This document shows positions 17,467 to 29,054 of a stretch of 64,000 nucleotides of DNA, in pieces. The stretch's first letter is position 1. Each line of letters begins with the position of its first letter. This stretch comes from Oscillospiraceae bacterium (GTDB taxonomy: Bacteria; Bacillota; Clostridia; Oscillospirales; Oscillospiraceae): the NCBI GenBank assembly GCA_020025345.1, contig JAHHSH010000002.1:1-64000 (forward strand), given 5' to 3'. A program made the translations under genes and the position numbers. The notes beneath the pieces are model-generated. The model did not search any database. It was given only the letters and a program-made list of their open reading frames with translations, and was not told where the DNA came from.

Positions 17467-18724
17467 GAAGGATCGCACGGCGACAGACCCGGAGCAAAGT
17501 CGTAAAATTTTCCTTATTATCGGCTCTATTTTAGCGGCTATTGCTATCTGGTTTTATGTTGATACCGTAAAAATCACCAATGTGACAACTACGGTGCACA
17601 ATATTCCGGTGGAGTTTTCCGGCGAGAATACTGTGCTGGCTGATAATGGTTTGATGTTGCTCTCTGGTTATGATACTACGATCGATCTGCGACTGAAGGG
17701 CCCGCGAAAGGTACTGTGGAAGCTGAATAAGGAGCAGATCCGCATCGTGGCAGATACCTCCAAAATTACAGACACCGGGATTCAGTCTCTGCGCTATCAG
17801 GTGATTTACCCCGATAATGTGCAGCCTAATTCCATTCAGGTAGAGTCTGCCAGCTCCTATTCCATAACAGTGACGGTGGGGGAGCTCGATACCAAAGAGG
17901 TTCCTGTTTACTGCGACGTTACCGGAAAGATTGATGACGGTTTCCTGTCTGAAGAATTGATACTGGACCCTGTGGAGCTGGTGCTGCGTGCTCAGCGTGA
18001 TGATCTTCTGAATGTGGCATATGCCAAGGTAAAGCTGGATGTAAGCGGGGCCCAGAAAACTGTAACGCAGGCGCTGGAGTTCCAACTCTACGACTATAAT
18101 GATATTCCAATCAAAAATGAGAATATCCGCGCCGCTACCAAGCTGATTCAGGCTACACTGCCGGTAAAAAGTGTGAAGGAAGTGCCGCTGAAGGTCAACT
18201 TTGTGGAGGCTCCCGGTTCTACTATGGCACAGACGGACTACAGCATTGATCCTGCTACTGTGGCATTGGTGGGCGATAAGGATGTACTGGATTCCGTGAA
18301 GGAAATTGTACTGGATACCATTTATCTGCAGGATCTGGAAGCGTCCCAGAGTCTGCGATATACTGTCCCAATCCCGGAGGGCTGCTATCTCAAGGATGAG
18401 AGCAAGTCGGTAGCTACGGTGACGATTGTGGTCAGTGGTATCAGCGAGCAGACGATCACTGCCGATCACTTCATTCTGGAGAATGTACCCACAGGTTTTG
18501 TCGCTGAAACGGTGACGGAACGGCTGGAGATTACAGTGCGGGGCATGGCGGGTGAAGTTGCTGATTTAACCAGCGATAAGCTGCACATCACGGCTGATTT
18601 GAGCGAGATCACCGAAGAAGGCAACTTTACGTTGCCGGTGAAGATTACTGTGCCCGGAACTCAGAATGTGGGGGTTAAGGGCAACTATCAGATTATTGTC
18701 AATGTCTCCAAGCCAACGACGTAA
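17453..18724 (+). CDS. cdaR: YbbR-domain protein, CdaA regulator
   Basis: 423 residues: one N-terminal transmembrane helix (about 22-42) and an extracytoplasmic region of repeated YbbR domains, whose periodic DLRLKGPRK / VPVYCDVTG / VPLKVNF segments are visible. In Firmicutes the protein binds and modulates CdaA. It overlaps cdaA by 14 nt. The usual third gene, glmM, does not follow; an RseC-like gene does. Confidence 0.88.
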   Translation: MEKNKKDRTATDPEQSRKIFLIIGSILAAIAIWFYVDTVKITNVTTTVHNIPVEFSGENTVLADNGLMLLSGYDTTIDLRLKGPRKVLWKLNKEQIRIVADTSKITDTGIQSLRYQVIYPDNVQPNSIQVESASSYSITVTVGELDTKEVPVYCDVTGKIDDGFLSEELILDPVELVLRAQRDDLLNVAYAKVKLDVSGAQKTVTQALEFQLYDYNDIPIKNENIRAATKLIQATLPVKSVKEVPLKVNFVEAPGSTMAQTDYSIDPATVALVGDKDVLDSVKEIVLDTIYLQDLEASQSLRYTVPIPEGCYLKDESKSVATVTIVVSGISEQTITADHFILENVPTGFVAETVTERLEITVRGMAGEVADLTSDKLHITADLSEITEEGNFTLPVKITVPGTQNVGVKGNYQIIVNVSKPTT

Positions 18725-18747
18725 GGAGACGTGAAAGGAAGAAAAGA

Positions 18748-19151
18748 ATGACGCAGATTGCGACTGTAGAAGAAAATTTGGGCGGCGGTCTTGCAAAGAT
18801 CTCCGTTCCACGCAAGACCGCTTGCGGTCATGATTGCGAGGAGTGTGCCGGCTGCGGCATGACGGGCGCCTCTATCTTTGCCACGGCGACGAATCCCGTA
18901 GATGCAAAGCCGGGCGATAAGGTAGTGGTGGAGAGCAGCACCCAAAAGCTGTTGGGTGTTGTGGCGCTGGTTTATCTCCTTCCGGTAATTCTCTTTTTGG
19001 TGGGCTATTTCACCACGGAGGGGCTTGCTGAGGGCGTGCGTTACGCCATCGCTATCGGTGCGGCGGCACTGTCCATGATCCCTTGTGTGCTGGTGGATCG
19101 CCATGCGCGGCGCAGTGGTGCACTGACTTATACCATTTTGCGGTTGTTCTG

Positions 19152-19152
<1 letters not shown>
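18748..19152 (+). CDS. SoxR-reducing system protein RseC family
   Basis: 134 residues with an N-terminal Cys cluster (CGHDCEECAGCG, about residues 28-39) and two transmembrane helices (about 74-92 and 98-116), the architecture of RseC. In other bacteria RseC accompanies Rnf electron-transport or SoxR-reducing genes; none are nearby here. ATG follows AAAGGAAG. It overlaps the next gene by a single base. Confidence 0.82.
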
Positions 19153-20698
<1,546 letters not shown>

Positions 20699-20730
20699 TT
20701 TTGTTTGAATAGAGAAAGGGGACAACCACT

Positions 20731-21609
20731 GTGGTAAAGAGCATGACCGGCTACGGTCGGGCAAGAGAAACATTAAACGGCAGAGATATTACTGTTGAAG
20801 TACGTTCTGTCAATAATCGGTATTTGGATTGCAATATTAAGATGCCGCGCAGCTACTATTTTGCAGAGGATGCCATTAAGGGGCAGGTACAAAAGGCCGT
20901 GTCCCGCGGCAAGGTGGACGTGTTTGTCAGCATTGACACCTCGGCGGCAGATGTCTCTGTTGTAACCGTGAATGAGCCTTTGGCTCGTGGCTATTACGAG
21001 GCACTTACCCATTTGCAGGAGATGCTGGGGTTGGAAGGCCATGTGACACCTATGGATCTGGCACGTTTTCAGGAAGTGCTGACCGTAACCAAGGCAGAGG
21101 AAGATCTGGAGTCTGTGTCCGCCGACATCTGTCAGGTATTAGACAAGGCTCTTTGTGCCTATAATGAAATGCGTGCTGTGGAAGGCCAGCGGATGGCGGA
21201 AGACATTGGTGGCCGGGTGGATACCATTGAGACCACAGTAGGCAAGGTGGAGGAGCGCTCTCCTCAGACGGTGGCGGAGTACCGTGCCCGTTTGGAGACG
21301 AAGATGGCCGAGGTCCTGCAGTCCACCACGATCGATGAGAGCCGTATTCTCACTGAGGCGGCAATTTTTGCAGATAAGATCGCTGTGGACGAAGAGACAG
21401 TGCGTTTGCGCAGTCACATTGCGCAGCTGCGCACCATGCTGGAGAGCACGCAGCCTGTAGGCCGCAAGCTGGACTTCCTTATTCAGGAGGTCAACCGTGA
21501 GTGCAACACTATCGGGTCTAAGTGCAACGACCTCACCATCACACAGGACGTGGTGAATATGAAAGCTGAGGTAGAGAAGATCCGCGAGCAGGTGCAGAAT
21601 ATCGAATAA
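20731..21609 (+). CDS. YicC/YloC family endoribonuclease
   Basis: 292 residues with the N-terminal signature VKSMTGYGRA and VEVRSVNNRYLD, and the C-terminal DUF1732 region (RKLDFLIQEVNRECNTIGSKCNDL). Family members are reported as RNA endonucleases or decay factors. Start is GTG at 20731 after AAAGGGG. In Firmicutes the yicC-remA-gmk-rpoZ order is common and is kept here. Confidence 0.92.
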   Translation: MVKSMTGYGRARETLNGRDITVEVRSVNNRYLDCNIKMPRSYYFAEDAIKGQVQKAVSRGKVDVFVSIDTSAADVSVVTVNEPLARGYYEALTHLQEMLGLEGHVTPMDLARFQEVLTVTKAEEDLESVSADICQVLDKALCAYNEMRAVEGQRMAEDIGGRVDTIETTVGKVEERSPQTVAEYRARLETKMAEVLQSTTIDESRILTEAAIFADKIAVDEETVRLRSHIAQLRTMLESTQPVGRKLDFLIQEVNRECNTIGSKCNDLTITQDVVNMKAEVEKIREQVQNIE

Positions 21610-21621
21610 GGAGGGTGGGCG

Positions 21622-21882
21622 ATGCAGCTCATCAATATTGGGTTTGGCAATCTGGTGTCCGCCCAGCGCCTACTGGCGATCGTTAGCCCGGACTCGGCGC
21701 CTATTAAGCGCTTGATTCAAGAATCCCGTGACCGGGGTATGCTGATCGATGCTACTTATGGACGCAAGACGGCTGCTGTGCTGATTATGGACAGTGACCA
21801 TGTGATTTTGTCAGCACTTTCCACGGAAAAGATGGCTCCCCGTTTGGGATTAAAGGCAGAAGACTTTACAGAGGAGGACTAA
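21622..21882 (+). CDS. remA: Extracellular matrix regulator RemA (DUF370)
   Basis: 86-residue DNA-binding protein. In B. subtilis RemA forms rings that wrap DNA and activates matrix and osmoprotection genes. INIGFGNLV, the [23 protein letters not shown] core and [11 protein letters not shown] match closely. It sits 3 nt upstream of gmk with a GGAGG-type site and is likely cotranscribed with yicC. Confidence 0.93.
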   Translation: MQLINIGFGNLVSAQRLLAIVSPDSAPIKRLIQESRDRGMLIDATYGRKTAAVLIMDSDHVILSALSTEKMAPRLGLKAEDFTEED

Positions 21883-21885
21883 GCT

Positions 21886-22488
21886 TTGAATCAGAGAAGA
21901 GGCAAAACATTTATTATTTCCGGCCCGTCCGGTGTTGGAAAAAGTACGGTACTTAATGCTCTTATGCAAAAGCGGAGCAATCTCTATTTTTCTGTATCGG
22001 CAACGACGCGGCAGCCCCGTGAAGGGGAGAAGGACGGTCAGCATTATCACTTTATTGATGCTGAGACTTTCCGTGAGATGCTGGGAAGAGACGAATTTTT
22101 GGAGCACGCCGAGTATGTGGGCAATTTCTATGGTACGCCTAAGCGCTACGTGGATGAAGCTATGGAGCGCGGACAGGACGTAATTCTGGATATTGAGATT
22201 CAGGGTGCCATGCAGATATGTGAAAAGCGTCCGGAAACAGTGCGCATCTTTATCGCACCGCCCTCTTGGAAAGAGTTGGAGCGGCGTCTTACCGACCGCG
22301 GCACAGACTCTCCCGAGAAGATACAAAAGCGTCTGCTGCGCGCTAAGGTGGAATTGAATTCCGCCAGCAGCTATGACTATTTTGTGATCAATGATTCCGT
22401 AGATAAGGCCGTTGCCGAGCTGGACGCGATTCTCTGCGCCGAGCACTGCCGTGCGGCCGATCGGATCAGCGAGATTGAGGGAATGTAA
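21886..22488 (+). CDS. gmk: Guanylate kinase
   Basis: Converts GMP to GDP. P-loop ISGPSGVGKST (about residues 11-21), then TTRQPREGEKDGQHYHF and the LDIEIQGA segment. 200 residues, normal. Start is TTG at 21886, supported by GAGGAGGA at 21871-21878; no ATG fits. The next gene is rpoZ, the usual partner. Confidence 0.95.
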   Translation: MNQRRGKTFIISGPSGVGKSTVLNALMQKRSNLYFSVSATTRQPREGEKDGQHYHFIDAETFREMLGRDEFLEHAEYVGNFYGTPKRYVDEAMERGQDVILDIEIQGAMQICEKRPETVRIFIAPPSWKELERRLTDRGTDSPEKIQKRLLRAKVELNSASSYDYFVINDSVDKAVAELDAILCAEHCRAADRISEIEGM

Positions 22489-22546
22489 TTCCCACCATTT
22501 CATTTTGTATATTTTTAGCCTTCTGGCAGATAGGAAGTTGATTATT

Positions 22547-22759
22547 ATGATGCTTTATCCCGCAATGAACAAACTGACTGAGTACATTCCCAACCGCTAC
22601 ATGATGGTAAACGTGGTGGCTCGCAGAGCAAGACAGATCTCCGTTGAGGCCGAGAATAACGGCGTGCATCTGGAGGATAAGCCTGTAACCCTCGCTATCC
22701 ACGAGGTTGCTGAGGGCAAGTTCGATGCCAACAGCATGGATACCACCATCGAGGAGTAA
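22547..22759 (+). CDS. rpoZ: RNA polymerase omega subunit
   Basis: 70 residues, resembling the Firmicutes omega subunit, which helps fold and assemble beta-prime: NKLTEYIPNRYMMVNVVARRAR, then KPVTLAIHEVAEGK. Two adjacent ATGs exist (22547 and 22550); AGGAAG lies 9 nt before the first. It sits between gmk and priA, its normal position, although coaBC, often found here, is absent. Confidence 0.9.
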   Translation: MMLYPAMNKLTEYIPNRYMMVNVVARRARQISVEAENNGVHLEDKPVTLAIHEVAEGKFDANSMDTTIEE

Positions 22760-22792
22760 TCAGAAGAGACGGTACGGAGGGAGGAATTGTCA

Positions 22793-25222
22793 GTGCCGCA
22801 GATCGCCAAGATCGTCGTTTCGGCGGCAACCTACGCCATTGACAAGCCCTACGACTATGTATTGCCGGATGATCTGACGGCTGCGGAAGGGTGCCGGGTT
22901 CTGGTGCCCTTCGGCCGGGGCAACCGGGTTTGTGAAGGCATGATTTTATCCCTCACCGCGTCTGTGCCGGATAAGCCGCTGAAGGCAGTGCGTCAGGTAC
23001 TGGACGAAGAACCGGTGCTGTCCCCGAAGCAGATCCGGCTGGCACTCTGGATGCGTCAGCGGTATTTCTGTACCGTCTATGATGCCATCCGCACGATTCT
23101 GCCCGCCGGCGTGTGGTATAGCTATCGGCAGAGCTGGGAGCTGTGCCCAGGCGTTAACTTGGACGAACTCTCTGAGAGAGATGCGTGTATTTGCCGCTCC
23201 TTGGAGGAGGCGCCTCAGGAGACACAGGCACTGCAAAAGAACTTTGGCGAAGATGTACCTGTAATTCTCTCACGTCTGCGCCGTCAGGGGATCGTGGATT
23301 TCAAGACGGAAAGCAGTCGCCGTATGCAGGATAAGATGGTATTGCTTGCTGCATTGGCTGTTACTGCCGAGGATGCGATGGCTGCCGCAGAAGAGCGGAA
23401 GCGAAAAGCGCCCCGACAGTATGATGCGCTGGAGTTCCTCTGCCGCTATGGGGAAACACCAGTGCATGAGCTGTGCTATTATACAGGTGTATCCCGGCAG
23501 GCGCTGCACCGCCTGGAGCAGCTTGGCATCCTCTCCCTGCGGGAGCAGGAAGAGTATCGAATATCCGAAAAGCAGTATACGGTAAAGGCAGAACCGATTA
23601 CATTAAATGAGGAGCAACAGCAGGTTTACGACGAGGTCGTTGCTCAGACGGAGACAGGAAAAGGCGGCGTGACGCTGCTGCAGGGTGTTACCGGCAGCGG
23701 TAAGACGCTGGTCTATATCCGCTTGGCGCAGACATTGCTGGAGCGAAAAAAATCCGTGATGATCCTTGTCCCGGAAATTGCGCTGACGCCCCAAATGATG
23801 GCAAGGTTTTCAGCCTATTTCGGCGATGAGGTGGCTCTGCTGCACAGTGGTTTGCGGATGAGTGAACGGTACGATCAATATAAGCGCATCCGGCGCGGTG
23901 AGGCCCACATTGTGGTAGGAACCCGTTCGGCTGTCTTTGCGCCGCTGGAAAACATTGGATTGATCGTACTGGATGAGGAGCAGGAGAGCTCCTACGAGTC
24001 GGAAAATGCCCCGTGCTATCACGCTCGAGACATCGCAAAATATCGCTGTGCGCAGGAGGGGGCGCGCCTTTTATTGGGCAGCGCTACACCTACCGTGGAG
24101 ACAGCTTATTTTGCCCGCCACGGCGAGTATCAGCTGTCCTTGCTGCGCCGCCGCTACAATCAAAAGAACCTGCCGCGTGTAGTGATGGCGGATATGCGCC
24201 GGGAGCTGCGCAGCGGCAATACGGGGGCGATCAGCGCCCCGCTCTATGAAGAGCTTTCAAAAAATCTGGAGGCGGGGGAGCAGAGTATCCTCTTCCTCAA
24301 CCGTCGAGGGAACAGCCGACAGCTATTGTGTCCGGAGTGCGGCTATGTGCCGCAGTGTCCTCGATGCAGCGTATATCTTACCTACCACTCCGCCAACCAT
24401 CGCTTGATGTGTCACTACTGTGGCTACTCAGAGAAGGCATCGGAGGAGTGTCCGGAGTGCGGTGGCAGGATGAAGCATATCGGCTTTGGCACACAGAAGG
24501 TAGAAGCCGAACTGCAGGAACTATTTCCCGGCACGGAGATTTTGCGGATGGACGCCGATACAGTAGGCGGCGGCCACGAAAAACTGCTGAAAGAATTTGA
24601 AGAGAAAAAAGTTCCTATTCTCCTCGGCACCCAAATGGTTGCCAAGGGATTGGATTTTGAAAATGTGACACTGGTGGGCGTATTGGCGGCAGATTTGTCG
24701 CTGTATGTGGACCACTACCGTGCCTCGGAACGCACGTTTTCCCTGCTGACCCAAGTGGTGGGCCGGGCCGGACGCGGCGAAAAGGAGGGTCGGGCAGTGA
24801 TTCAGACCTATACGCCGGAAAACGATGTGATCCTCGCTGCTGCGGAGCAGGACTATGATCGCTTTTATGACGGGGAGATCCGTATGCGGAAGCTGCGGCT
24901 GGACCCGCCCTTTGCCGATCAGTTTACCATTACCGTCACAGGAATGGAGGAGAGCGCTGTGCGCCGCGCCTGCGGCGAGGTGCGTGACAGTCTGTGGCAG
25001 CTTTCCCGCCAAGCGCGCTATGCATCGCTGGGATGGGAAGTACTGGGTCCTGCACCGGCACCGGTGGTAAAGGTAAATAACCGTTATCGTTACCGCATCA
25101 CGGTCATCGGGCGGAACGATAAAACGCTGCGAGACGTGATCGCAGCCTATATGCGAGAGTTTGCATCCCGCCGTGAAAACCGGGGGATGAATATCTATAC
25201 AGATTGTAATTTGATGAACTAA
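22793..25222 (+). CDS. priA: Primosomal protein N' (replication restart helicase PriA)
   Basis: 3'-5' superfamily 2 helicase that reloads the replisome at stalled forks. 809 residues: N-terminal fork-binding domain, Walker A GVTGSGKT (about 298), the DEEQ Walker B, then a zinc-binding region with four CxxC pairs (about 513-560: CPECG, CPRC, CHYCG, CPECG), and helicase motifs GTQMVAKGLDFENV and QVVGRAGR. GTG 22793 is preferred over TTG 22787 because GGAGGGAGGA is at proper distance only from it. Confidence 0.95.
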   Translation: MPQIAKIVVSAATYAIDKPYDYVLPDDLTAAEGCRVLVPFGRGNRVCEGMILSLTASVPDKPLKAVRQVLDEEPVLSPKQIRLALWMRQRYFCTVYDAIRTILPAGVWYSYRQSWELCPGVNLDELSERDACICRSLEEAPQETQALQKNFGEDVPVILSRLRRQGIVDFKTESSRRMQDKMVLLAALAVTAEDAMAAAEERKRKAPRQYDALEFLCRYGETPVHELCYYTGVSRQALHRLEQLGILSLREQEEYRISEKQYTVKAEPITLNEEQQQVYDEVVAQTETGKGGVTLLQGVTGSGKTLVYIRLAQTLLERKKSVMILVPEIALTPQMMARFSAYFGDEVALLHSGLRMSERYDQYKRIRRGEAHIVVGTRSAVFAPLENIGLIVLDEEQESSYESENAPCYHARDIAKYRCAQEGARLLLGSATPTVETAYFARHGEYQLSLLRRRYNQKNLPRVVMADMRRELRSGNTGAISAPLYEELSKNLEAGEQSILFLNRRGNSRQLLCPECGYVPQCPRCSVYLTYHSANHRLMCHYCGYSEKASEECPECGGRMKHIGFGTQKVEAELQELFPGTEILRMDADTVGGGHEKLLKEFEEKKVPILLGTQMVAKGLDFENVTLVGVLAADLSLYVDHYRASERTFSLLTQVVGRAGRGEKEGRAVIQTYTPENDVILAAAEQDYDRFYDGEIRMRKLRLDPPFADQFTITVTGMEESAVRRACGEVRDSLWQLSRQARYASLGWEVLGPAPAPVVKVNNRYRYRITVIGRNDKTLRDVIAAYMREFASRRENRGMNIYTDCNLMN

Positions 25223-25244
25223 GGAAAGAACGGGGGAACGAGTC

Positions 25245-25751
25245 ATGGCACTGAGAAAAATTGTAGTACAGGGTGACGAATGCCTGCGGAAGGTCTGCCG
25301 CCCGGTAACGGAGTTTAATGCACGGCTTCATATGCTGTTGGACGATATGAAGGAGACGCTGATCGACTCTCAAGGCGTAGGTCTGGCTGCGCCGCAGGTG
25401 GGCATTTTGCGCCGTGTTTGTGTGGTAATGAACGAGGATGACGAGATCATTGAGCTCATCAACCCGGAGATCGTATCTGCTGAAGGCGAACAGACCGGTC
25501 TGGAGGGATGCCTCAGCGTTCCCGGCAAATTCGGCATTGTAACACGCCCCAACGTGGTGCGTGTTCGTGCGCAGGATCGGGACGGTGAGTTCTTCGAGGT
25601 GGAGGATGAAGGCTTGACGGCTCGCTGCTTCTGCCATGAACTGGAGCACCTGGACGGACACCTCTTCGTAGAGCATGTAGATCGTCTGATGACGGAGGAG
25701 GATCTGGAGGCGTACATCCAGGAACAAGAAGAAATGGAAGAGGATGAATAA
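25245..25751 (+). CDS. def: Peptide deformylase
   Basis: Metalloenzyme that removes the formyl group from nascent Met. The three motifs are GLAAPQVG, EGCLSVPG (metal Cys) and HELEH (H131-H135). 168 residues. It is followed 2 nt later by fmt, which adds the formyl group to Met-tRNA, the conserved def-fmt pair. The C-terminus ends in an acidic tail (EEMEEDE). Confidence 0.96.
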   Translation: MALRKIVVQGDECLRKVCRPVTEFNARLHMLLDDMKETLIDSQGVGLAAPQVGILRRVCVVMNEDDEIIELINPEIVSAEGEQTGLEGCLSVPGKFGIVTRPNVVRVRAQDRDGEFFEVEDEGLTARCFCHELEHLDGHLFVEHVDRLMTEEDLEAYIQEQEEMEEDE

Positions 25752-25753
25752 TC

Positions 25754-26674
25754 ATGCGTATTCTGTTTATGGGCACACCGGATTTCGCGGTGGCGTCTTT
25801 GAAGCGGCTGGTGGAAGACGGACACGAAGTGTGCGGTGTTTTCACGCAGCCGGATAAGCCCAAGAACCGGGGAATGAAGATGACGTTCTCCCCGGTCAAG
25901 GAGTATGCGGTGAGTCAGGGACTCACTGTTTATCAGCCGTTGAAGATGCGGGATGGCGAGGCACTGGCCATTGTGCAGGAGCTGCAGCCGGAGCTGATCG
26001 TGGTGGCGGCTTATGGACGGATTCTCCCGGAGGAGATCCTCGATGCGCCGAAGTACGGTTCGATCAATGTCCACTCCTCACTGCTGCCAGAGTATCGCGG
26101 TGCAGCGCCCATCAACTGGGCGATTTTGGATGGCTGCCGGGAGACAGGCGTCACCATTATGTATATGGCCAAGGAGCTGGATGCCGGCGACATCATTCGC
26201 GCCGTAAAGACGGACATTGACCCGAATGAAACGTCACTGGAACTGACAGAGCGTCTGGCGGCACTGGGTGCGCAGGCTCTCTCTGAAACGGTGGAGATGC
26301 TGAAAAATGGGACGGCTACGCGCACACCTCAAGATCACAGCGCGTATACCTATGCCCCCATGCTCTCCAAGGCTCTTTCGCCTATTGATTGGAACCGCTC
26401 TGCCCGCCAGATCCACGATCAGGTGCGCGGCTTGATTCCGTGGCCCTGTGCTGCTACGGAGGTAGGCGGTAAAAAAGTAAAGGTTTTCAAGACGGAGCAG
26501 GGGAGTGCGACGAATGCAGCTCCCGGCACCGTTGTATCCGCCGGCAAGCAGGGGATCGAGATCGCCTGCGGTGACGGGCTTACGCTGCGTATTACCCAGC
26601 TGCAGGCTGAAGGCGGCAAGCGGATGGCAGCGGCAGATTATCTCCGCGGCCACAGTGTGCAGGTGGGTGTATGA
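25754..26674 (+). CDS. fmt: Methionyl-tRNA formyltransferase
   Basis: Formylates initiator Met-tRNA using 10-formyl-THF. N-terminal RILFMGTPDFAV, the catalytic region with INVHSSLLPEYRGAAPINWAI (SLLP loop) and the C-terminal OB-like domain are present. 306 residues. It overlaps rsmB by 4 nt. A zinc-protease gene often found between fmt and rsmB in Firmicutes is missing. Confidence 0.95.
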   Translation: MRILFMGTPDFAVASLKRLVEDGHEVCGVFTQPDKPKNRGMKMTFSPVKEYAVSQGLTVYQPLKMRDGEALAIVQELQPELIVVAAYGRILPEEILDAPKYGSINVHSSLLPEYRGAAPINWAILDGCRETGVTIMYMAKELDAGDIIRAVKTDIDPNETSLELTERLAALGAQALSETVEMLKNGTATRTPQDHSAYTYAPMLSKALSPIDWNRSARQIHDQVRGLIPWPCAATEVGGKKVKVFKTEQGSATNAAPGTVVSAGKQGIEIACGDGLTLRITQLQAEGGKRMAAADYLRGHSVQVGV

Positions 26675-28008
26675 AAGAGAAGAGAAACCCCTCTGCCCGT
26701 GATACGGCGCTGGAGGTCCTCATGCAGGTGGACAGAGCCAATGCCTGGTCAGATGGCAGTTTGAAGCGTACCATTGCCAAGAATAAGCTGGATCATCGTG
26801 ATGCAGCTCTGGCCACCCGGCTTAGTTACGGCGTTATTCAGAATAAGCTGTTGCTGGACTACTATATCAGCTGCTACTGCACACAGAAGGCAGAGAAGCT
26901 GGAGCCGGTGATCCGCAACATTCTGCGTCTGGGCGGCTATCAGATTCTCTTCATGGATAAGATTCCCCACCGTGCTGCTGTCAATGAGGCGGTAGAGATG
27001 ACCAAACGCTACGGGCGATACAAGGCCGCCGGTATGGTCAATGCGGTGCTGCGGAAATTTGTCGATCACTGGATGGATATGCCGGCTCTGCCCAATGGCA
27101 CTACGGTGGACTATCTTTCCGTTCGCTATAGCCACCCCAAATGGCTGGTGGAGCGTTTGGTAGAGCTGCTGGGACCGGAAGAGGCAGAAGGGTATCTGCG
27201 AATGAATAATGAGATCGTCCCTACCACCGTCCAAACCAACCTTTTGAAGACAACGCCGGAGGAACTGGAGAAGGAACTGCGGCAGAGCGGTGTTACGGTA
27301 GAGCCTCATCCTTGGCTTGCGGGCTGCTTTGAGGTATCCGGTACCGGCGATTTGGAGAGCCTGCCTGCCTTTACAGAGGGACACTTTACGGTGCAGGATG
27401 CTGCAGCACGTTTGGTTTCTACCGTGGCTGCTCCACAGCCCACAGATCGGGTATTGGATATCTGCGCAGCCCCCGGTGGCAAGTCCTTTGCACTGGCCAT
27501 TGATATGGGGGATCGGGGACAGATCGTCTCCTGTGATATTCATCCCCATAAGCTGAAGCTGATTGAAAGCAGCGCTGAGCGGTTGGGGATCACCAGTGTC
27601 CGTGCCGCACTGGCCGACGGACGTGAGCATCATGCTGCGTGGCAGCAGGCGGCGGATCTTGTCGTGGCTGATGTGCCCTGTTCCGGCTTGGGTATTATTC
27701 GCAAGAAGCCGGATATTCGCTATAAGAATCCCAAGGAGCTGGCGCAGCTCCCCAAGATCCAGTTGGAGATTCTGGAAAATGCGTCTACTTATGTGCGTCC
27801 CGGTGGCGTATTGGTGTACTCCACTTGCACGGTGCTGCCGGAGGAGAACGAAGGTGTGACGGAGGAATTCCTGTCTCGCCATATTGATTTTACATTGGAA
27901 AAATTCACGCTGCCACTGCCAATCGGCCCCAGTCAGGGGCACTTGACATTGTGGCCTCAGCGGTTTGGTACGGACGGATTTTATATCTGCCGTATGCGCA
28001 GGAAATGA
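26671..28008 (+). CDS. rsmB: 16S rRNA (cytosine-967-C5) methyltransferase
   Basis: Methylates C967 of 16S rRNA. An N-terminal NusB-like RNA-binding domain (about residues 1-140) is joined to a SAM-dependent domain with CAAPGGKS, the catalytic VPCSG and the second Cys in YSTCTVLPEENEG. 445 residues, normal. The ATG overlaps the fmt stop. Confidence 0.94.
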   Translation: MKEKRNPSARDTALEVLMQVDRANAWSDGSLKRTIAKNKLDHRDAALATRLSYGVIQNKLLLDYYISCYCTQKAEKLEPVIRNILRLGGYQILFMDKIPHRAAVNEAVEMTKRYGRYKAAGMVNAVLRKFVDHWMDMPALPNGTTVDYLSVRYSHPKWLVERLVELLGPEEAEGYLRMNNEIVPTTVQTNLLKTTPEELEKELRQSGVTVEPHPWLAGCFEVSGTGDLESLPAFTEGHFTVQDAAARLVSTVAAPQPTDRVLDICAAPGGKSFALAIDMGDRGQIVSCDIHPHKLKLIESSAERLGITSVRAALADGREHHAAWQQAADLVVADVPCSGLGIIRKKPDIRYKNPKELAQLPKIQLEILENASTYVRPGGVLVYSTCTVLPEENEGVTEEFLSRHIDFTLEKFTLPLPIGPSQGHLTLWPQRFGTDGFYICRMRRK

Positions 28009-28016
28009 GGATGAGC

Positions 28017-29054
28017 ATGATTGACATCAAGTCCATGACACTGCAGGAGATCACGGAGGCCTGCCGCCAGATGGGCGAGCCGGCTTTCCGCGGCAAGCAG
28101 ATTTTTGTGTGGCTCCATAAGGGCGTCACTTCCTTCGATGAGATGAGCAACCTGTCCAAGGCTCTGCGGGAAAAGCTGAAGGAGCGGTATGTGATTACCG
28201 TGCCGACCATTGCCCGCAAGCAGGTTTCTAAATTAGACGGAACAATCAAATATCTGTGGGAGCTTGATGACGGCAATTGCATTGAGACGGTTTTGATGCA
28301 GTACCACCACGGGAATACCGTCTGTATTTCCTCCCAAGTGGGCTGCCGGATGGGGTGTGCGTTCTGTGCCTCCACGATTGCCGGTAAGGTGCGGGATCTG
28401 CAGCCATCGGAGATGGTCAATCAGGTGCTCTTCACCCAGCTGGACAGCGGTTTAGAAATCTCCAATATCGTGCTTATGGGGATTGGTGAGCCGATGGATA
28501 ACCGGGACAACGTAATGCGGTTTCTGGAACTCATCAACCACCCGGACGGCATGAATATTGGCATGCGGCACATTAGCCTCTCTACTTGCGGCGTTGTGCC
28601 CGGAATTGATGCACTGGCTGACTGCGGGCTGCAGCTGACGCTGTCTGTGTCGCTCCATGCGCCGGACAGTGAAACACGCTCCCGGATCATGCCGGTGAAT
28701 AAGGCATATGACGTGGAAGAGCTGTTTGCGGCCTGCCATCGCTATTTTCAAAAAACCGGACGTCGGATTTCCTTTGAATATGCTATGATTGACGGGGTCA
28801 ACGACAACGATTGGCAGGCGGATCTCATTGCAAAGCGGATTCACGGTATGCCCGGTCATGTGAATCTGATCCCACTGAACGACGTGGTAGAAAGCCCGTT
28901 TAAACCCAGCAAGCGGATTGCTGCTTTTCAAAAACGATTGGAATCCCACGGCATTACTGCCACTGTGCGGCGAAGTCTGGGTGGAGATATTGATGCATCC
29001 TGCGGCCAGTTGCGCCGCAAGGCTATGGAGGAAGGGGGAGCGCTTCATACATGA
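28017..29054 (+). CDS. rlmN: 23S rRNA/tRNA A2503/A37-C2 methyltransferase
   Basis: Radical SAM enzyme making 2-methyladenosine in 23S rRNA and some tRNAs. The cluster motif CRMGCAFC (C110, C114, C117) and the C-terminal SLGGDIDASCGQL with the methyl-carrying cysteine are present. 345 residues. ATG 28017 is preferred to 28011 because GAGG lies 6 nt upstream. It overlaps the phosphatase gene by 4 nt. Confidence 0.94.
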   Translation: MIDIKSMTLQEITEACRQMGEPAFRGKQIFVWLHKGVTSFDEMSNLSKALREKLKERYVITVPTIARKQVSKLDGTIKYLWELDDGNCIETVLMQYHHGNTVCISSQVGCRMGCAFCASTIAGKVRDLQPSEMVNQVLFTQLDSGLEISNIVLMGIGEPMDNRDNVMRFLELINHPDGMNIGMRHISLSTCGVVPGIDALADCGLQLTLSVSLHAPDSETRSRIMPVNKAYDVEELFAACHRYFQKTGRRISFEYAMIDGVNDNDWQADLIAKRIHGMPGHVNLIPLNDVVESPFKPSKRIAAFQKRLESHGITATVRRSLGGDIDASCGQLRRKAMEEGGALHT